NCBI GenBank assembly: GCA_018398765.1
Contig: JAHBMJ010003108.1
Coordinates: 62,025 to 88,322 of the forward strand
Origin: Chromera velia
Taxonomy: Eukaryota > Sar > Chromeraceae
Length of the DNA stretch: 26,298 nt
Direction: 5' to 3'
The position numbers were made by a program, and so were the translations under genes. This document shows, piece after piece, positions 10,407 through 19,169 of the stretch. The notes beneath the pieces were generated by a model. That model was not told where the DNA came from. It saw only the letters and a program-made list of their open reading frames with translations, and did no database searches. The first letter of the stretch is position 1. Each line of letters starts with the position of its first letter.

Positions 10407-11483
10407 CTACGCGGGCTCGACGCTTCTCACCACGACGTGTTTTTCGTCCACCGCCCATTCGGCAAAGTACCGGTTCACTCCTGCCCAAGGAGGGTGCATA
10501 CCTCTCTTCCCTTCACCTTCAGCGACGTCGACGACCACGAGGGCCGCCTTGGTGCCAGGACCTCGGTGGTTTGCAATGCTCCTTGCTACTTCCTTCTCCT
10601 CTGCCACGTAGACGCCTGGGCCGAGACGACCCATGGCAGAATTACGAAGCCCATTGATCATCACAGACTCCAGCACTCCTTCGATTCGGGTTCCATGATA
10701 TCGACGCACAAACCCAGGAGGAGGGCCGCCGCAGGGATCCGGACATTCATCGATGGCACCCCCTCCGCCTCCTCCTGCTCCTCCCCTTCCAGCCCCACCT
10801 GGGACAGGTGCAGGGGGAAGAAGAACGGCACCTGCTAGAAAGCCCTTGGCGTCACAGGTATTGCAAGGCTGCCATCCGGCGACATTGGGAGGCTTGATGA
10901 CACCTCCCCCATTGCACTTGACGCACTCGCAGCTGCCAGCCGGAATGTAGCCTGTCGCCCCACATCCTGGGCACTCATCCGCACCTGCAATCCATGGAGA
11001 TTTGGTAAACCCCCTGCCTCCACACCGGATGCAGTCGTTTCCCTTTCCCTTCGGCACGTATCCCTTGGCGTCACAAGTATTACACAAGGACTCCCCAGCA
11101 ACGTTAGGATTTTTGTAGAGGCCTCTTCCGCCACACTTTACGCACGCACAATTTCCGAAGGGGATGTAGCCGGTTGCACCGCACCCGGGGCAGTCGTGAC
11201 TCCCAGCAATCCCTGGAGATTTGGTAAACCCCCTGCCTCCACAGCGGATGCATTGGTCCCCCAGCCCCTTTGGTACGAATCCCTTGTTTTCACACGTATT
11301 GCAAGGCTGCTGCCCAGCGAGGTTGGGATGCTTGAAGAAGCCGCTCGACTGACATTTGATGCACCCCTCATTGTCTGCAGGAATGAGGCCAACCGAATTA
11401 CAGCCACCGCACGCCGCTCGTTTTCCAGCAACAAGTGGATTGTATGCAAACCCCGTCCCTCCACACCTTATGCATACCATCAT
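10407..11483 (-). CDS. Zinc-knuckle repeat protein with C-terminal PARP-like ADP-ribosyltransferase domain
   Basis: Probable mono-ADP-ribosyltransferase, which would move ADP-ribose from NAD+ to a protein or nucleic-acid target. The frame opens with an ATG at 11549, but I prefer ATG 11483 or 11480: the latter has A at -3 and G at +4, and the first Cys motif begins two codons later. Counting from 11549, residues 26-240 hold six DnaJ-like units, CxxCxGxG...CxxCxxxG (CX2CX16-17CX2C), with period 36-37. Units 1/3/5 and 2/4/6 resemble each other. A Gly/Pro-rich linker (about 241-283) follows. The ART domain has all three triad residues: His285 in RRYHGTRIEG, Tyr314 in RLGPGVYVAEE and Glu364 in RYFAEWAVDE. 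The late Glu followed by Trp fits the protist class with an HGT...GPGVY...EW signature. There are no introns, and it is divergent from the ART gene at 12187. Likely soluble, since no signal peptide or membrane segment is seen. The ART call rests on motifs and is fairly secure; the target is unknown. Confidence 0.85.
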   Translation of the reverse strand: MMVCIRCGGTGFAYNPLVAGKRAACGGCNSVGLIPADNEGCIKCQSSGFFKHPNLAGQQPCNTCENKGFVPKGLGDQCIRCGGRGFTKSPGIAGSHDCPGCGATGYIPFGNCACVKCGGRGLYKNPNVAGESLCNTCDAKGYVPKGKGNDCIRCGGRGFTKSPWIAGADECPGCGATGYIPAGSCECVKCNGGGVIKPPNVAGWQPCNTCDAKGFLAGAVLLPPAPVPGGAGRGGAGGGGGGAIDECPDPCGGPPPGFVRRYHGTRIEGVLESVMINGLRNSAMGRLGPGVYVAEEKEVARSIANHRGPGTKAALVVVDVAEGEGKRGMHPPWAGVNRYFAEWAVDEKHVVVRSVEPA

Positions 11484-12186
11484 CTTCAGCTTGTGACGTA
11501 AAATTTCAGGACAGCTTGTGACAGGACGGAAGCGGACTCTGAAGAACAAGTCACACTGTCGGTATATATGTATGTACTCAAGAGTAGCTGAACCGTCTAC
11601 AGCACGCAGCGATGAGCTGATTGGTGTACAAGTGGAGAGAAGTCGAAGCTGCAGTCAGGATTATGAAGGTCATATTGACAGCTAGAAGAATCGCAATAAA
11701 TACAGGAGATCAACAACCTTGTTCAATAGTATGGAGGGATCATACAAGCTTCCCCAAGGGAAGTCCATGCATGCAGCAAAGCAAACCCAAACCCATTATA
11801 TATATATATATATATATGGGTTTGCCGTGTTGCAGTGATGCGTGCAACATGCATGCATGCATGCATCGCGTGAGTGTTGCAGTCGGTTGCAGTTATACTA
11901 ACCATACGATCGTGCAACGACGTGCATGAGAGGAGTGGAACAAGTGAGACAGATTCCAACAAAGTGTCATTCACTTGCTCAACAAAGAACAGTTCTCATT
12001 TGAGCAACTCCGACCAAACGTATACAGCTGCAACTGTTCTGATCTGATCTGATCGATCGAGCTCTTCCCTTCTCACCCCACACCGACAGGCAGTCGTGTA
12101 AATTACGGTGTAATACACATCCAAGTGTCGGTAGACCGCGCGTACTGTTGTACGTCCAAGTTACCATACACACACAGTCTTCTTCA
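11484..12186. promoter_or_regulatory. Shared promoter region of the divergent ART pair
   Basis: About 700 bases separate the two start codons, so both promoters must lie here. On the gene-A side a TATATA run (11563-11571) lies about 85 bases upstream of the preferred ATG. The middle holds a strong palindrome (AAACCCA, TA tract, TGGGTTT) and a GCATGCATGCATGCAT run (about 11849-11866). Nearer gene B are three TCTGA units followed by a GATCGATC palindrome (12036-12062). No known factor site is claimed. Confidence 0.5.
11781..11828. repeat. TA-tract palindrome between the ART genes
   Basis: CAAACCCAAACCCA on the left and TGGGTTTGC on the right flank about 24 bases of alternating TA. The left and right arms pair (GCAAACCCA/TGGGTTTGC), so the whole can form a cruciform or hairpin. 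Confidence 0.85.
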
Positions 12187-13119
12187 ATGGCAAGTCTGCA
12201 AACGTGCTGGGGATGTGGTGGGAGTGGGAAGCAGAACTCGAAAACCTGCAAGGTCTGCTTCCACCATACCACCGGAAAGATTCCAAGAGACGGGAGAGTG
12301 AGGTGTCACGGCTGTGGAGGCACTGGTAAGCAGAACGGTCGCAGCTGCAAAGTCTGTTTCCATCATGAGACGGGCTGCCTTCCACCCGACGTGGCGCAGA
12401 AGTTTACAAAATGCTGGGGCTGTGGGGGGACCGGAACCCAGAACGGAAAGTCTTGTAGAGTTTGTTTTCATACGCCGACAGGTTGCCTTCCAATGGACGA
12501 CACGCATTATGCCAAGTGTTGGGGATGTGGCGGAACAGGAACCCAACGCGGCAAGGCGTGCTCTGTTTGCTTCTTTGAGAAGAGCGGGGTCCTCTCTAAA
12601 GCCTTCACGAGGAGCTTCAGACCGTGTCCTGCTTGCAATGGAACCTCCAAAGTAGGAGGGAAGTCCTGCGATATGTGTTTCTTTCACCCTGCGGGCTGTG
12701 TTCCTCTGACGGACATCGATGGCTCTCGTGTCTTCGTTCCCGAGTCGGAAGCAAAGGGCCGCATGTCCAGACTTCGGAGGAACCAGAAGACCCTTTACGA
12801 CCAGACGGACAGCAGAAGTGCGGCCGCAATCCTGTCTTCCCAGCGGATGATGAGGGGATCGCAGGGCCTTGCAGGTGGAGGAATCTACTTCGCAGAGACA
12901 CCCCAACACACAGCACACAAGGCGCACAAACATGGAGTGATTCTGGAATGCCAGGTGCTATTGGGTCGTTCCAAGACTATTTCACCCAACGGAGATGGAA
13001 GCATCACCTTTGCAAAACTTTTGCAGGAGGGATATGATTCCGTTATTATTCCCCGTCGAAACGGCACGGAGTTCGTAGTGTACAACTTCGACCAAGTGGT
13101 TTCCATCAGAAAAGCGTGA
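12187..13119 (+). CDS. Zinc-knuckle repeat protein with PARP-like ADP-ribosyltransferase domain, triad His replaced
   Basis: Intronless gene for a 310-residue protein starting at ATG 12187; the frame is open 13 codons further up, but the first Cys unit follows this Met closely. Residues 7-174 hold five zinc units of the form CWGCGGTG-x6-CxVC (CX2CX10CX2C), each followed by FHH/FF and a G-x-(L/I/V)-P turn, with period 33-36. Residues 200-310 match the PARP-like ART fold: LYDQTD, GLAGGGIYFAET with Tyr234, HGVILECQVLLGR, EGYDSVIIPRRNG, then EFVVYN with Glu295. Family members I know have His in the first motif (Y-H-Q-T); here codon 205 is GAC (Asp, at 12799-12801), so NAD+ binding may be altered or lost. 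Divergent from the zinc-ART gene at 10407. The zinc spacing and the ART subfamily both differ from that neighbour, so this is not a recent tandem copy. Confidence 0.88.
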   Translation: MASLQTCWGCGGSGKQNSKTCKVCFHHTTGKIPRDGRVRCHGCGGTGKQNGRSCKVCFHHETGCLPPDVAQKFTKCWGCGGTGTQNGKSCRVCFHTPTGCLPMDDTHYAKCWGCGGTGTQRGKACSVCFFEKSGVLSKAFTRSFRPCPACNGTSKVGGKSCDMCFFHPAGCVPLTDIDGSRVFVPESEAKGRMSRLRRNQKTLYDQTDSRSAAAILSSQRMMRGSQGLAGGGIYFAETPQHTAHKAHKHGVILECQVLLGRSKTISPNGDGSITFAKLLQEGYDSVIIPRRNGTEFVVYNFDQVVSIRKA

Positions 13120-13540
13120 TGTCTTGATTGTCAGCTTGCTGTTCGCAAGGGGAAATTATCGCGAGTCTTTCACGATTGTGTGATTGCCCGTTTGAGATGC
13201 GAGTGGTATACAGGTGCTGGAAGTACAATCCGGCAATTGACAATCCGGAACCTTTCTTCCCTACCGATGCAACGGCTTCCGCCCACTCATGTTAGTGTGA
13301 CAGTTTCAATTCAAGTTTTCATACTTCTGACTTGCTTTCAGACCACCGGCGTCACTGTGCATGAGTTTTTTTTGTGTTATGTTGAGCTTTTAATTCTCGT
13401 CATTTCTGTGCCAGTGATGGTCTTGGTTCTTTACAATCTTGTTGCATGCATGACTTGGCTTTTTACGAACTTGTTGCATGACTTTCTATCAAGTGTTGCA
13501 TTTTGCGTCACCGAGCTATAGCCACTTTTTCTTAGATCGC
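13120..13540. other. Presumed 3' flank of the plus-strand ART gene
   Basis: A frame open to 13521 is hydrophobic and begins without an ATG until 13267, so I treat it as 3' UTR. It contains an imperfect direct repeat, CTTGTTGCATG(CATG)ACT, at about 13436-13455 and 13470-13485. Confidence 0.4.
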
Positions 13541-14930
13541 GGCCCTGCATCTTACAAAAATTAATTGGGGTTTTTCATTATAATAATAAGCTAGTCATAA
13601 TGATGATTAAGAGCTGAACTCAGATAGCCGTCGGTCTGGCCATTGTATCTAGCATTGTATATAACATATTGTAAGCAAACTTAGCAAAGTGCAACTAAAG
13701 AAAAATTTAATCCAATTTATTTATAAAGGTGACCCAGCAGCTATAGCGTATAAGTATAAGACAGATGCAAGCTTCAAGCTGATCAACAGTTATCATGTAT
13801 CATGACTAAGAGTTATAGCTGTTGCATATGCGGCTCATAAAAGTATGCATTCGCATGCGTTAGTTACTGATAATGAACTTACTGTATAGCTTCAAAGTTG
13901 TGAGCTTCTTTCACCAGCCTCTCTTATACAAACCTCCCCTATACTCTCATTTCTACTAATTTCCATTCATTTTAAAGGGTCTGGCGGCGCGCTCCCGGCC
14001 CCTAAGCTGAGCATGATATTAAGCTCACCTACTATTATATATGATGTATTTTATATCCCGTTACAAGGTTACAGGTTATAAAGTTACAATTAAGGGGTCT
14101 TGACCTCCGTAACCAACCAAAAAGTTAACTTTCAAAAACTGTTACACTTCAAATCACTTCAAAAACACTTTAAAATACATGACTTTTGAGGAATGCCATT
14201 TTAGGTTAGTACATGTTACACGGTTACAAGGTATTATAAAAGGGTTGACAATAAAGTACAATAAATTCAATTAAAGTGAAAGGGATCGACATATTGTTCT
14301 TTGTCAATTTCTCATATAACCTTAATCAACAGAAGATGTTTTCAGTATTTTTAGATGTGACTCGATGAGATTGATTGATTGACACCACTTTTAAAATAAG
14401 AGCAACAACGTAGGGGGATATGCCCTTATATAAGGGGGGTGTTGAAACCTGTAACCTAATATAAGACTAAGTGCCAGCTAGTGCCAGCGCCTAGCAAACC
14501 ACTTAATTTGTGTTGGGCGAGGTTGCTTCTTGAATTTGGCACGGACCCTCCTGAAAAAAAGATTGACATCACTGAGAAAAAATAATTTAACGTTGAGAGA
14601 AAAGCTTCGCGTCTAAATCAGATCTCACAGTGCCTTGTGAACTGTAGTAGACTGAGATATGTGAACACAGATCTGCCTTTGTGTCCGAAGGTGATGGAGA
14701 CCAAGTTATGTATATAAGATAGTATAAGATCTTGAGACATCTTAAGACGATGCACGCGATCGAAGATTTGAAGAGACAAATAGAGACAATACATTGCTGG
14801 AGGCCGGGGCCCTGAAAAATCTACCATGCGTAGGGCTCCGGCAGTGTTTTGAGATTGAATTAAGCTTCTACTAAGATATTAATATATACATGTGTCCGTA
14901 CTATATTCATACATATGCATACTTCTTCCC
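13541..14930. other. Second AT-rich gene-free block
   Basis: AT-rich with no supported frame. It has many GTTAC/GTAAC motifs (14055-14105, 14210-14235, 14450), a perfect palindrome CCCTTATATAAGGG near 14424-14437, and GC-rich patches near 13985 and 14805. It resembles the block at 6900-9800 in composition and GTAACC motif use, but I found no long shared sequence by eye. Confidence 0.55.
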
Positions 14931-14939
14931 TTTCCGCTC

Positions 14940-15700
14940 TCAGTCCATCAATCAGTCAGTCAACCAGTCAGTCAGTCAGTCAGTCAGTCAGTTAGCTAGT
15001 CAGTCAGTCAGTCAACTAGGTCAGTCAGTCAGTCAGCCAGTCAGCCAGCCAGCCAGCTAGCCAGCCAGTCAGTCAGTCAGTCAGTCAGTCAGGCTGAGCC
15101 TAGGGCTGAGCTAGCCAGTCAGTCAGTCAGTCATTCAGTCAGTCATTCAGTCAGCCAGTCTTCCTATCATATGCAGTCACTGACAGTCAGTCAGTCAGTC
15201 AGCCACTAGATCGGCCATGCAATCAGCCAGTCAGCCAGCTAGCCAGTCAACGAGTCAGCTACTCAGCCAGTTAGCCAGTTAGCCAGTCAACCAGTCAGCC
15301 AGTCAGCCAGTCATTCAGTCAGCTAGTCAGCCCGTGTCAGTCAGTCAGTCAGTCAGTCAGTTAGTTAGTCAGTCAGTCAGTCCATCAGCCCGTCAGTCCA
15401 TCAGTCCATTAGTCTGTCTGTCCGTCTGTCCATCTGTCCGTCTATCCGTCTGTCCATCTGTTCATCTGTCCGTCTGTCCGTCAGTCAGTCAGTCAGTCAG
15501 TCAGTCACTTATTCACTCACTCACTCTCTCACTCACTTTCTCACTCACTCACTCACTCACTCAGTCAGTCAGTCAGTCAGTCAGTCATTCACTCATTCAC
15601 TCACTCACTTCCTCACTCACTTCCGAGTCCTCACTCAGTCACTCACTCACTCGCTTGCTCACTGACTCACTCACCCACTAGCTCACCCACTGAGTCTCAC
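14940..15700. repeat. Period-4 repeat tract (CAGT/CAGC, then CTGT/CCGT, then CACT)
   Basis: About 750 bases in which a 4-base period is held while the unit drifts: TCAG(T/C) for the first ~450 bases with AGCC and AGCT variants, then GTCTGTCC/GTCCATCT, TCAG again, then TCACTCAC. Breaks are few. The long plus-strand frame from 15334 (SVSQSVSQ, LSVCPSV, SLTHSLTH) is simply this repeat translated and is not a gene. Confidence 0.95.
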
Positions 15701-15901
15701 TCCTTTCTCCCTTCCTTCCTGTCCTTCCTTCCTTCCTTCCTTCCTTCCTTCCCTTCTTCCTTCTTTTTTTCCTTCTTTCCTTCCTTCCTTCCCTCCTTCC
15801 TTCCCTTCTTCCTTCGTTTCTTCTTTCCTTCCTTCCTTCCTTCCTTCCTTCCTTTCCTTCCCAAGGATTCTTTCCTTCTTTCCTCTCTACCTTCTTCCCT
15901 C

Positions 15902-15971
<70 letters not shown>

Positions 15972-16005
15972 GTCTTCCTCTCTTCCTTCCCTCCCTCTCT
16001 CCCTC
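15700..16005. repeat. Pyrimidine tract (TTCC/CTTT/CT), left part
   Basis: Almost pure C and T on the plus strand: TTCC units, then CTTT/CTCT. It ends with CCCTC at 16001-16005, exactly where the LTR element begins. The matching right part lies at 19170-19376. Confidence 0.95.
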
Positions 16006-16287
16006 TGTAAGGTCTGTACAGGGCTAGTAGGTTCAGGCGTTGTCTGTGTACACCCTTTAGAGAAGGAAGGTAAGAGTTTGACCTAGAAGAGTTCATACAA
16101 CGTGCCCTCAAACAGCACAGTCAATTGCTGTATTTCAGGCAGACAGGCCGATCGATGTCATTTCAGTTCGTTCTGCGCCGTGCCACATTTATTGAAGTCC
16201 GCGCGCGTCACGGCTTGTCTTGCAATGCCTTGCGGCGCTGCCACTCCGCGGGCCCATCGCCTGCCCGCCGCTCGTGGCCGGCCTACA
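16006..16287 (-). repeat. LTR copy 1 (3' LTR for a minus-strand element)
   Basis: Matches 18889-19169. From 16021 on, the alignment with 18903-19169 has no gap over 267 bases and 17 differences. On the minus strand it contains AATAAA (TTCAATAAATG), which could serve as a poly(A) signal. Outside it lie CCCTC on the left and the element interior on the right. Confidence 0.8.
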
Positions 16288-16620
16288 TCTGCCCGCTGCT
16301 CAAGGCCGACGACCACGCTCGGCTCCTGCCTTTGTTTCATAGATTTGTCATACACATCAATTCTGACACACAGCTCCACCATATGCACGTAAAACCTGAA
16401 CAAACAAACTATGTAGTATGTATAGACACACACACAGCACAGGTCAACAGACATAACATAGTCAGAGTGACAGCATAGCACAGGTTAACAGACCACCAAG
16501 CTTGTTCCTATGGTTAGCTGTCAACCTGTATACGCATATACTCATAAACCATCGATCAGTGAGTGTGACAAGCTCATATCTGCCCGCTGGCGAAGACCAA
16601 CATCCACGCTCAGTTTCAAG
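16288..16620. repeat. Imperfect direct repeat inside the element near the left LTR
   Basis: CTGCCCGCTG followed by an AAGNCC-like stretch and CCACGCTC, at about 16289-16317, recurs in degenerate form at about 16578-16610. In element orientation this lies just before the 3' LTR, where a polypurine tract is expected. The sequence is only weakly purine-rich there. Confidence 0.45.
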
Positions 16621-16964
16621 CTTTCATTTTTCTTCTTTTCACACCAATCCCTCGATCAATCAATACATTTGATACCTCAGACAACACCTTCATTCTCCTA
16701 CTTTTCTTTTTCTCCTTTCCTTTTCTCTTTTCCCTTCCTAACTGCCTTAGTCCCCACTCTTCACCTGAACAAAAATGAAAGACAGTCAGAATGTAAAGAC
16801 ATACAGTCACAAGTATAACCGCAGACGGCTTTGATACATCCACACATTTCTTTTCTCTTTCCACACTCTCTCTCTCTCTCTCTCACATCCTGGCACCTCA
16901 CATCTGTCTACTCTCACAGCTGCACTCCGAGTCTCCCTGTCTGCTCCTTGAGTTTTTGACATAC

Positions 16965-17192
16965 TCAGGCATGCTGAGGCGCGACCTCAGACAACTGGAT
17001 GACTGGAACATTCATGAACGTTCCATTTCCATTGTATATCATTGCGTATGTGTAGGGCGCGACCCCACTGCAACCAACTGATAATACAATTTGGAGTCTC
17101 GGCAACCAAGAGTGCGCACGACCGTACGGGAGCTCAATACGGTCGCCAACGGTGCTCCTTATGATGACTGAGGCTACGCTTAGTCTCTGCAT
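16965..17192 (-). pseudogene. Element ORF fragment with Tudor-like segment
   Basis: A minus-strand frame reads VGDRIELPYG, a Trp-Leu-Pro, then VAPYTYAMIYNGNGTF and a valine-rich end before a stop. The order (V-G-D-R-hydrophobic, W-hydrophobic-P, Y-x-hydrophobic-x-Y-x-x-G) resembles a small chromatin-reader type beta barrel (Tudor/agenet class). It has no clear start, and frames change further upstream, so it is probably the decayed end of the element's coding region. Tentative. Confidence 0.3.
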
Positions 17193-17676
17193 CTGTGTGT
17201 GTAACTCCTTCTATCAGCACAGCAGTGTGAAAGTCATGCATAGAGCAATCATTCCAAACAAAGTGTGCATACCTGATCTCTGGAAAAATCGACACGAGAT
17301 TGACATCAACGAGTCAGACTCGATCGAGATCTGCTGTGCTCTTCTCCTTCCCCCTATAAAGCCCTTTTCCTTGAAGTTCTCTTCCTTCCCTGTTACTTGA
17401 ATTGTCCTCTCCACTTGCTGGCAGTGTGCATTCTCTCACTATCTGCAGCAAGTTACTCCCAGGATGACTCGAAGCTCATTCATTCCTTTCCATTTATGTC
17501 CTAATTCCTTACTATTCCTCACTCACCCCCTCAAATTAGTTTTCTCTAACAAAATTGACACATCCAATACGATCATACAAAAAAAACAACACACACACCA
17601 AACGATCTGACCGAAGTTCAACACACGTCAGTCACCGGAACTAATCCGTTTTGAGCATTCGTCTCGCATCTGCTTC

Positions 17677-18790
17677 TCACCATTCACGCTCTTGCAAGCG
17701 TTTTTTGTGTCTCTCCTTCTTCCTCTGTCTTCGCACTCGTGCCCTCTCGGCTCTACCTTCACATTCCTGATAGGCGAGCTTTTCCCTCTCTAGTTCTCTC
17801 TCCACCATCTCATTCAACTTCTTTGTATCTTCTCTCCACATTCCTCCAATATATACCATAGGACCCCACACATCAGCAAATCTTAGCGTTATATTGCCAA
17901 ACAACCTTGATTCAGAAGACGATACCGCTTTTCCAGCCTAAGGAGAACAATCAATCTTTTTCACTGGGTCGGGCACCTGCATTGGCACCCTATCGTCTCC
18001 TTTCTTCACATTCTCTTTCTTCTTCGCACTCGGGTATTTGGAGTGGCATACAGAGCCTCTTTTAGACTGTGAAGGTGACAAAGGTGACAACACTTCAGTC
18101 CCAAGTACCTCTTTTGGGGTCTTTGCACTTCGTTGCCTCTCATTTCCTTCATCCCCTTCACCCTCCTCACTGGACGTCACAAACACATACCTTCTGTCTG
18201 CTTCCAGTCATAAAGAAGCAATGAGCGGAGACATTTCCACAGAAGACTTGGTTTTCGAGAGTGGAATGCACGTCCTTCGTGCAGTTTGAATATGACGCGG
18301 CTTCTGAGGAACTCCATACTTTTGAATGCTCTCTTTCACAACGTGTGCTACCTCGGCTGTCGGTGTTGCTACGTGCAAAGCAAACATCTCCTTCCCTCAC
18401 GCAGCTACCGTCATGCGACGACTCCTTCTGGTTCTCTTTCTCCGCACCTGAGACGTCTGAACAGCTGCAACAGACACGTTAGCCTCCCTCCCGGCGGTAG
18501 TCGATGCAGTCTTCACATCCTCCATACAAATCACCTCCAGAATACTTTGAGCAATCTCTCTTATCTCAGAGAATGCTTTCTATGGATGGTGGGCAATTTC
18601 AAGAAATATATTCTGCTTCAATCTCTCAGCCTGCTCCAACAACATCGACATTTTCTCCAACGCTGATACCAAACTGAATCTATCCATCTCCTTACAGGAA
18701 ATTCACAGGTTTCAAACTACTGATTTCTCAGAGAATGGAGAGCGATGTGTACTCGCAGAAATACGCAACGCTTCATCAATCTGACTTCTG
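17677..18790 (-). pseudogene. Broken element coding region (gag-like?), several frames
   Basis: Reading the minus strand downwards from the primer-site side, a protein-like stretch begins at an ATG near 18690 (MDRFSLVSALEKMSMLLEQA, a probable coiled coil). It is interrupted by stops near 18590, continues in a shifted frame (IAQSILEVICMEDVKT, later VRRKRTRRSRRMTVA), then 18186-17938 (TSSEEGEGDEGNERQ, PSAKKKENVKKGDDR), and finally 17904-17677 (FADVWGPMVYIGGMWRED, then a strongly basic/acidic helix ending LQEREW). Alternating coiled coil and basic segments fit a Gag-type protein, but I see no CCHC knuckle. At least three stops or shifts make it non-functional. Confidence 0.4.
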
Positions 18791-18874
18791 GGTTCACGAG
18801 TCCGGAGCAGTGAGGCTGCGATACCTCAGAGCTGCGCTCAGCAAACAATTTAGTCAATTTGGTCGAAACCTGTT

Positions 18875-18885
18875 CTGCTCTACCA
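18875..18885 (-). other. Candidate primer-binding site
   Basis: On the minus strand this reads TGGTAGAGCAG, three bases inside the 5' LTR end. It compares with TGGTATCAGAGC, the usual initiator-Met-tRNA site of copia elements, allowing a two-base deletion. Confidence 0.45.
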
Positions 18886-18888
18886 TAT

Positions 18889-19169
18889 TGTTAGCTAGGT
18901 ACGGGCTAGTAGGTTTAGGCGTTGTCTGTGTACACCCTTTAGAGAAGGAGAGTAAGAGTTTAACCTAGAAAAGTTCATACAACGTGCCCTCGAACAGCAC
19001 AGTCAATTGCTGTATTTCAAGCAGACAGGCCGATCGATATCACTTTAGTTCGTTCTGTGCCGTACCACATTTATTAAAGTCTGCGCGCGTTACGGCTTGT
19101 CTTGCAATGCCTTGCGGCGCTGCCACTCCGCGGGCCCGTCGCCTGCCCGCCGCTCGTGGCTGGCCTACA
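18889..19169 (-). repeat. LTR copy 2 (5' LTR for a minus-strand element)
   Basis: Begins TGTTAG and ends GGCCTACA, followed by CCCTC at 19170-19174. Against the left copy it has 17 base changes and no gap over 267 bases, all of them transitions. Confidence 0.8.

Larger units (their letters stand above)
16006..19169 (-). mobile_element. Degraded LTR retrotransposon, 3.16 kb, minus orientation
   Basis: Two direct copies of a ~282 bp sequence bound the element. Each starts TGT(A/T)AG and ends GGCCTACA, giving the TG...CA ends and short terminal inverted repeat typical of LTRs. The 5-base CCCTC occurs immediately outside both ends and would be the target duplication, though both flanks are pyrimidine-rich, so a chance match is easy. 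Three bases inside the right LTR, the minus strand reads TGGTAGAGCAG, close to the TGGTATCAGAGC primer-binding site used by many copia-type elements with initiator Met tRNA. The interior carries only broken minus-strand frames and no recognisable reverse transcriptase or integrase. It is too short for an autonomous element, so it is internally deleted or non-autonomous. Confidence 0.7.

Noticed and set aside
10149-10838. 229-codon plus-strand frame
   Set aside because: Antisense shadow of the ART domain of the minus-strand gene.
12184-12933. 249-codon minus-strand frame
   Set aside because: Antisense shadow of the plus-strand zinc-repeat ART gene.
13180-13521. Hydrophobic plus-strand frame after the ART gene
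   Set aside because: It has no ATG until 13267, lies in the expected 3' UTR and is T-rich, which makes hydrophobic codons by chance.
14940-15590. CRISPR-like array
   Set aside because: The unit is 4 bases with no unique spacers; this is a microsatellite.
15334-15681. 115-codon frame of SVSQ / LSVCPSV / SLTH repeats
   Set aside because: Direct translation of the period-4 tract, with no non-repeat sequence.
16102-16392. 96-codon frame shared with 18984 onward
   Set aside because: Both copies lie in the LTRs and have no ATG; openness follows from the repeat being shared.
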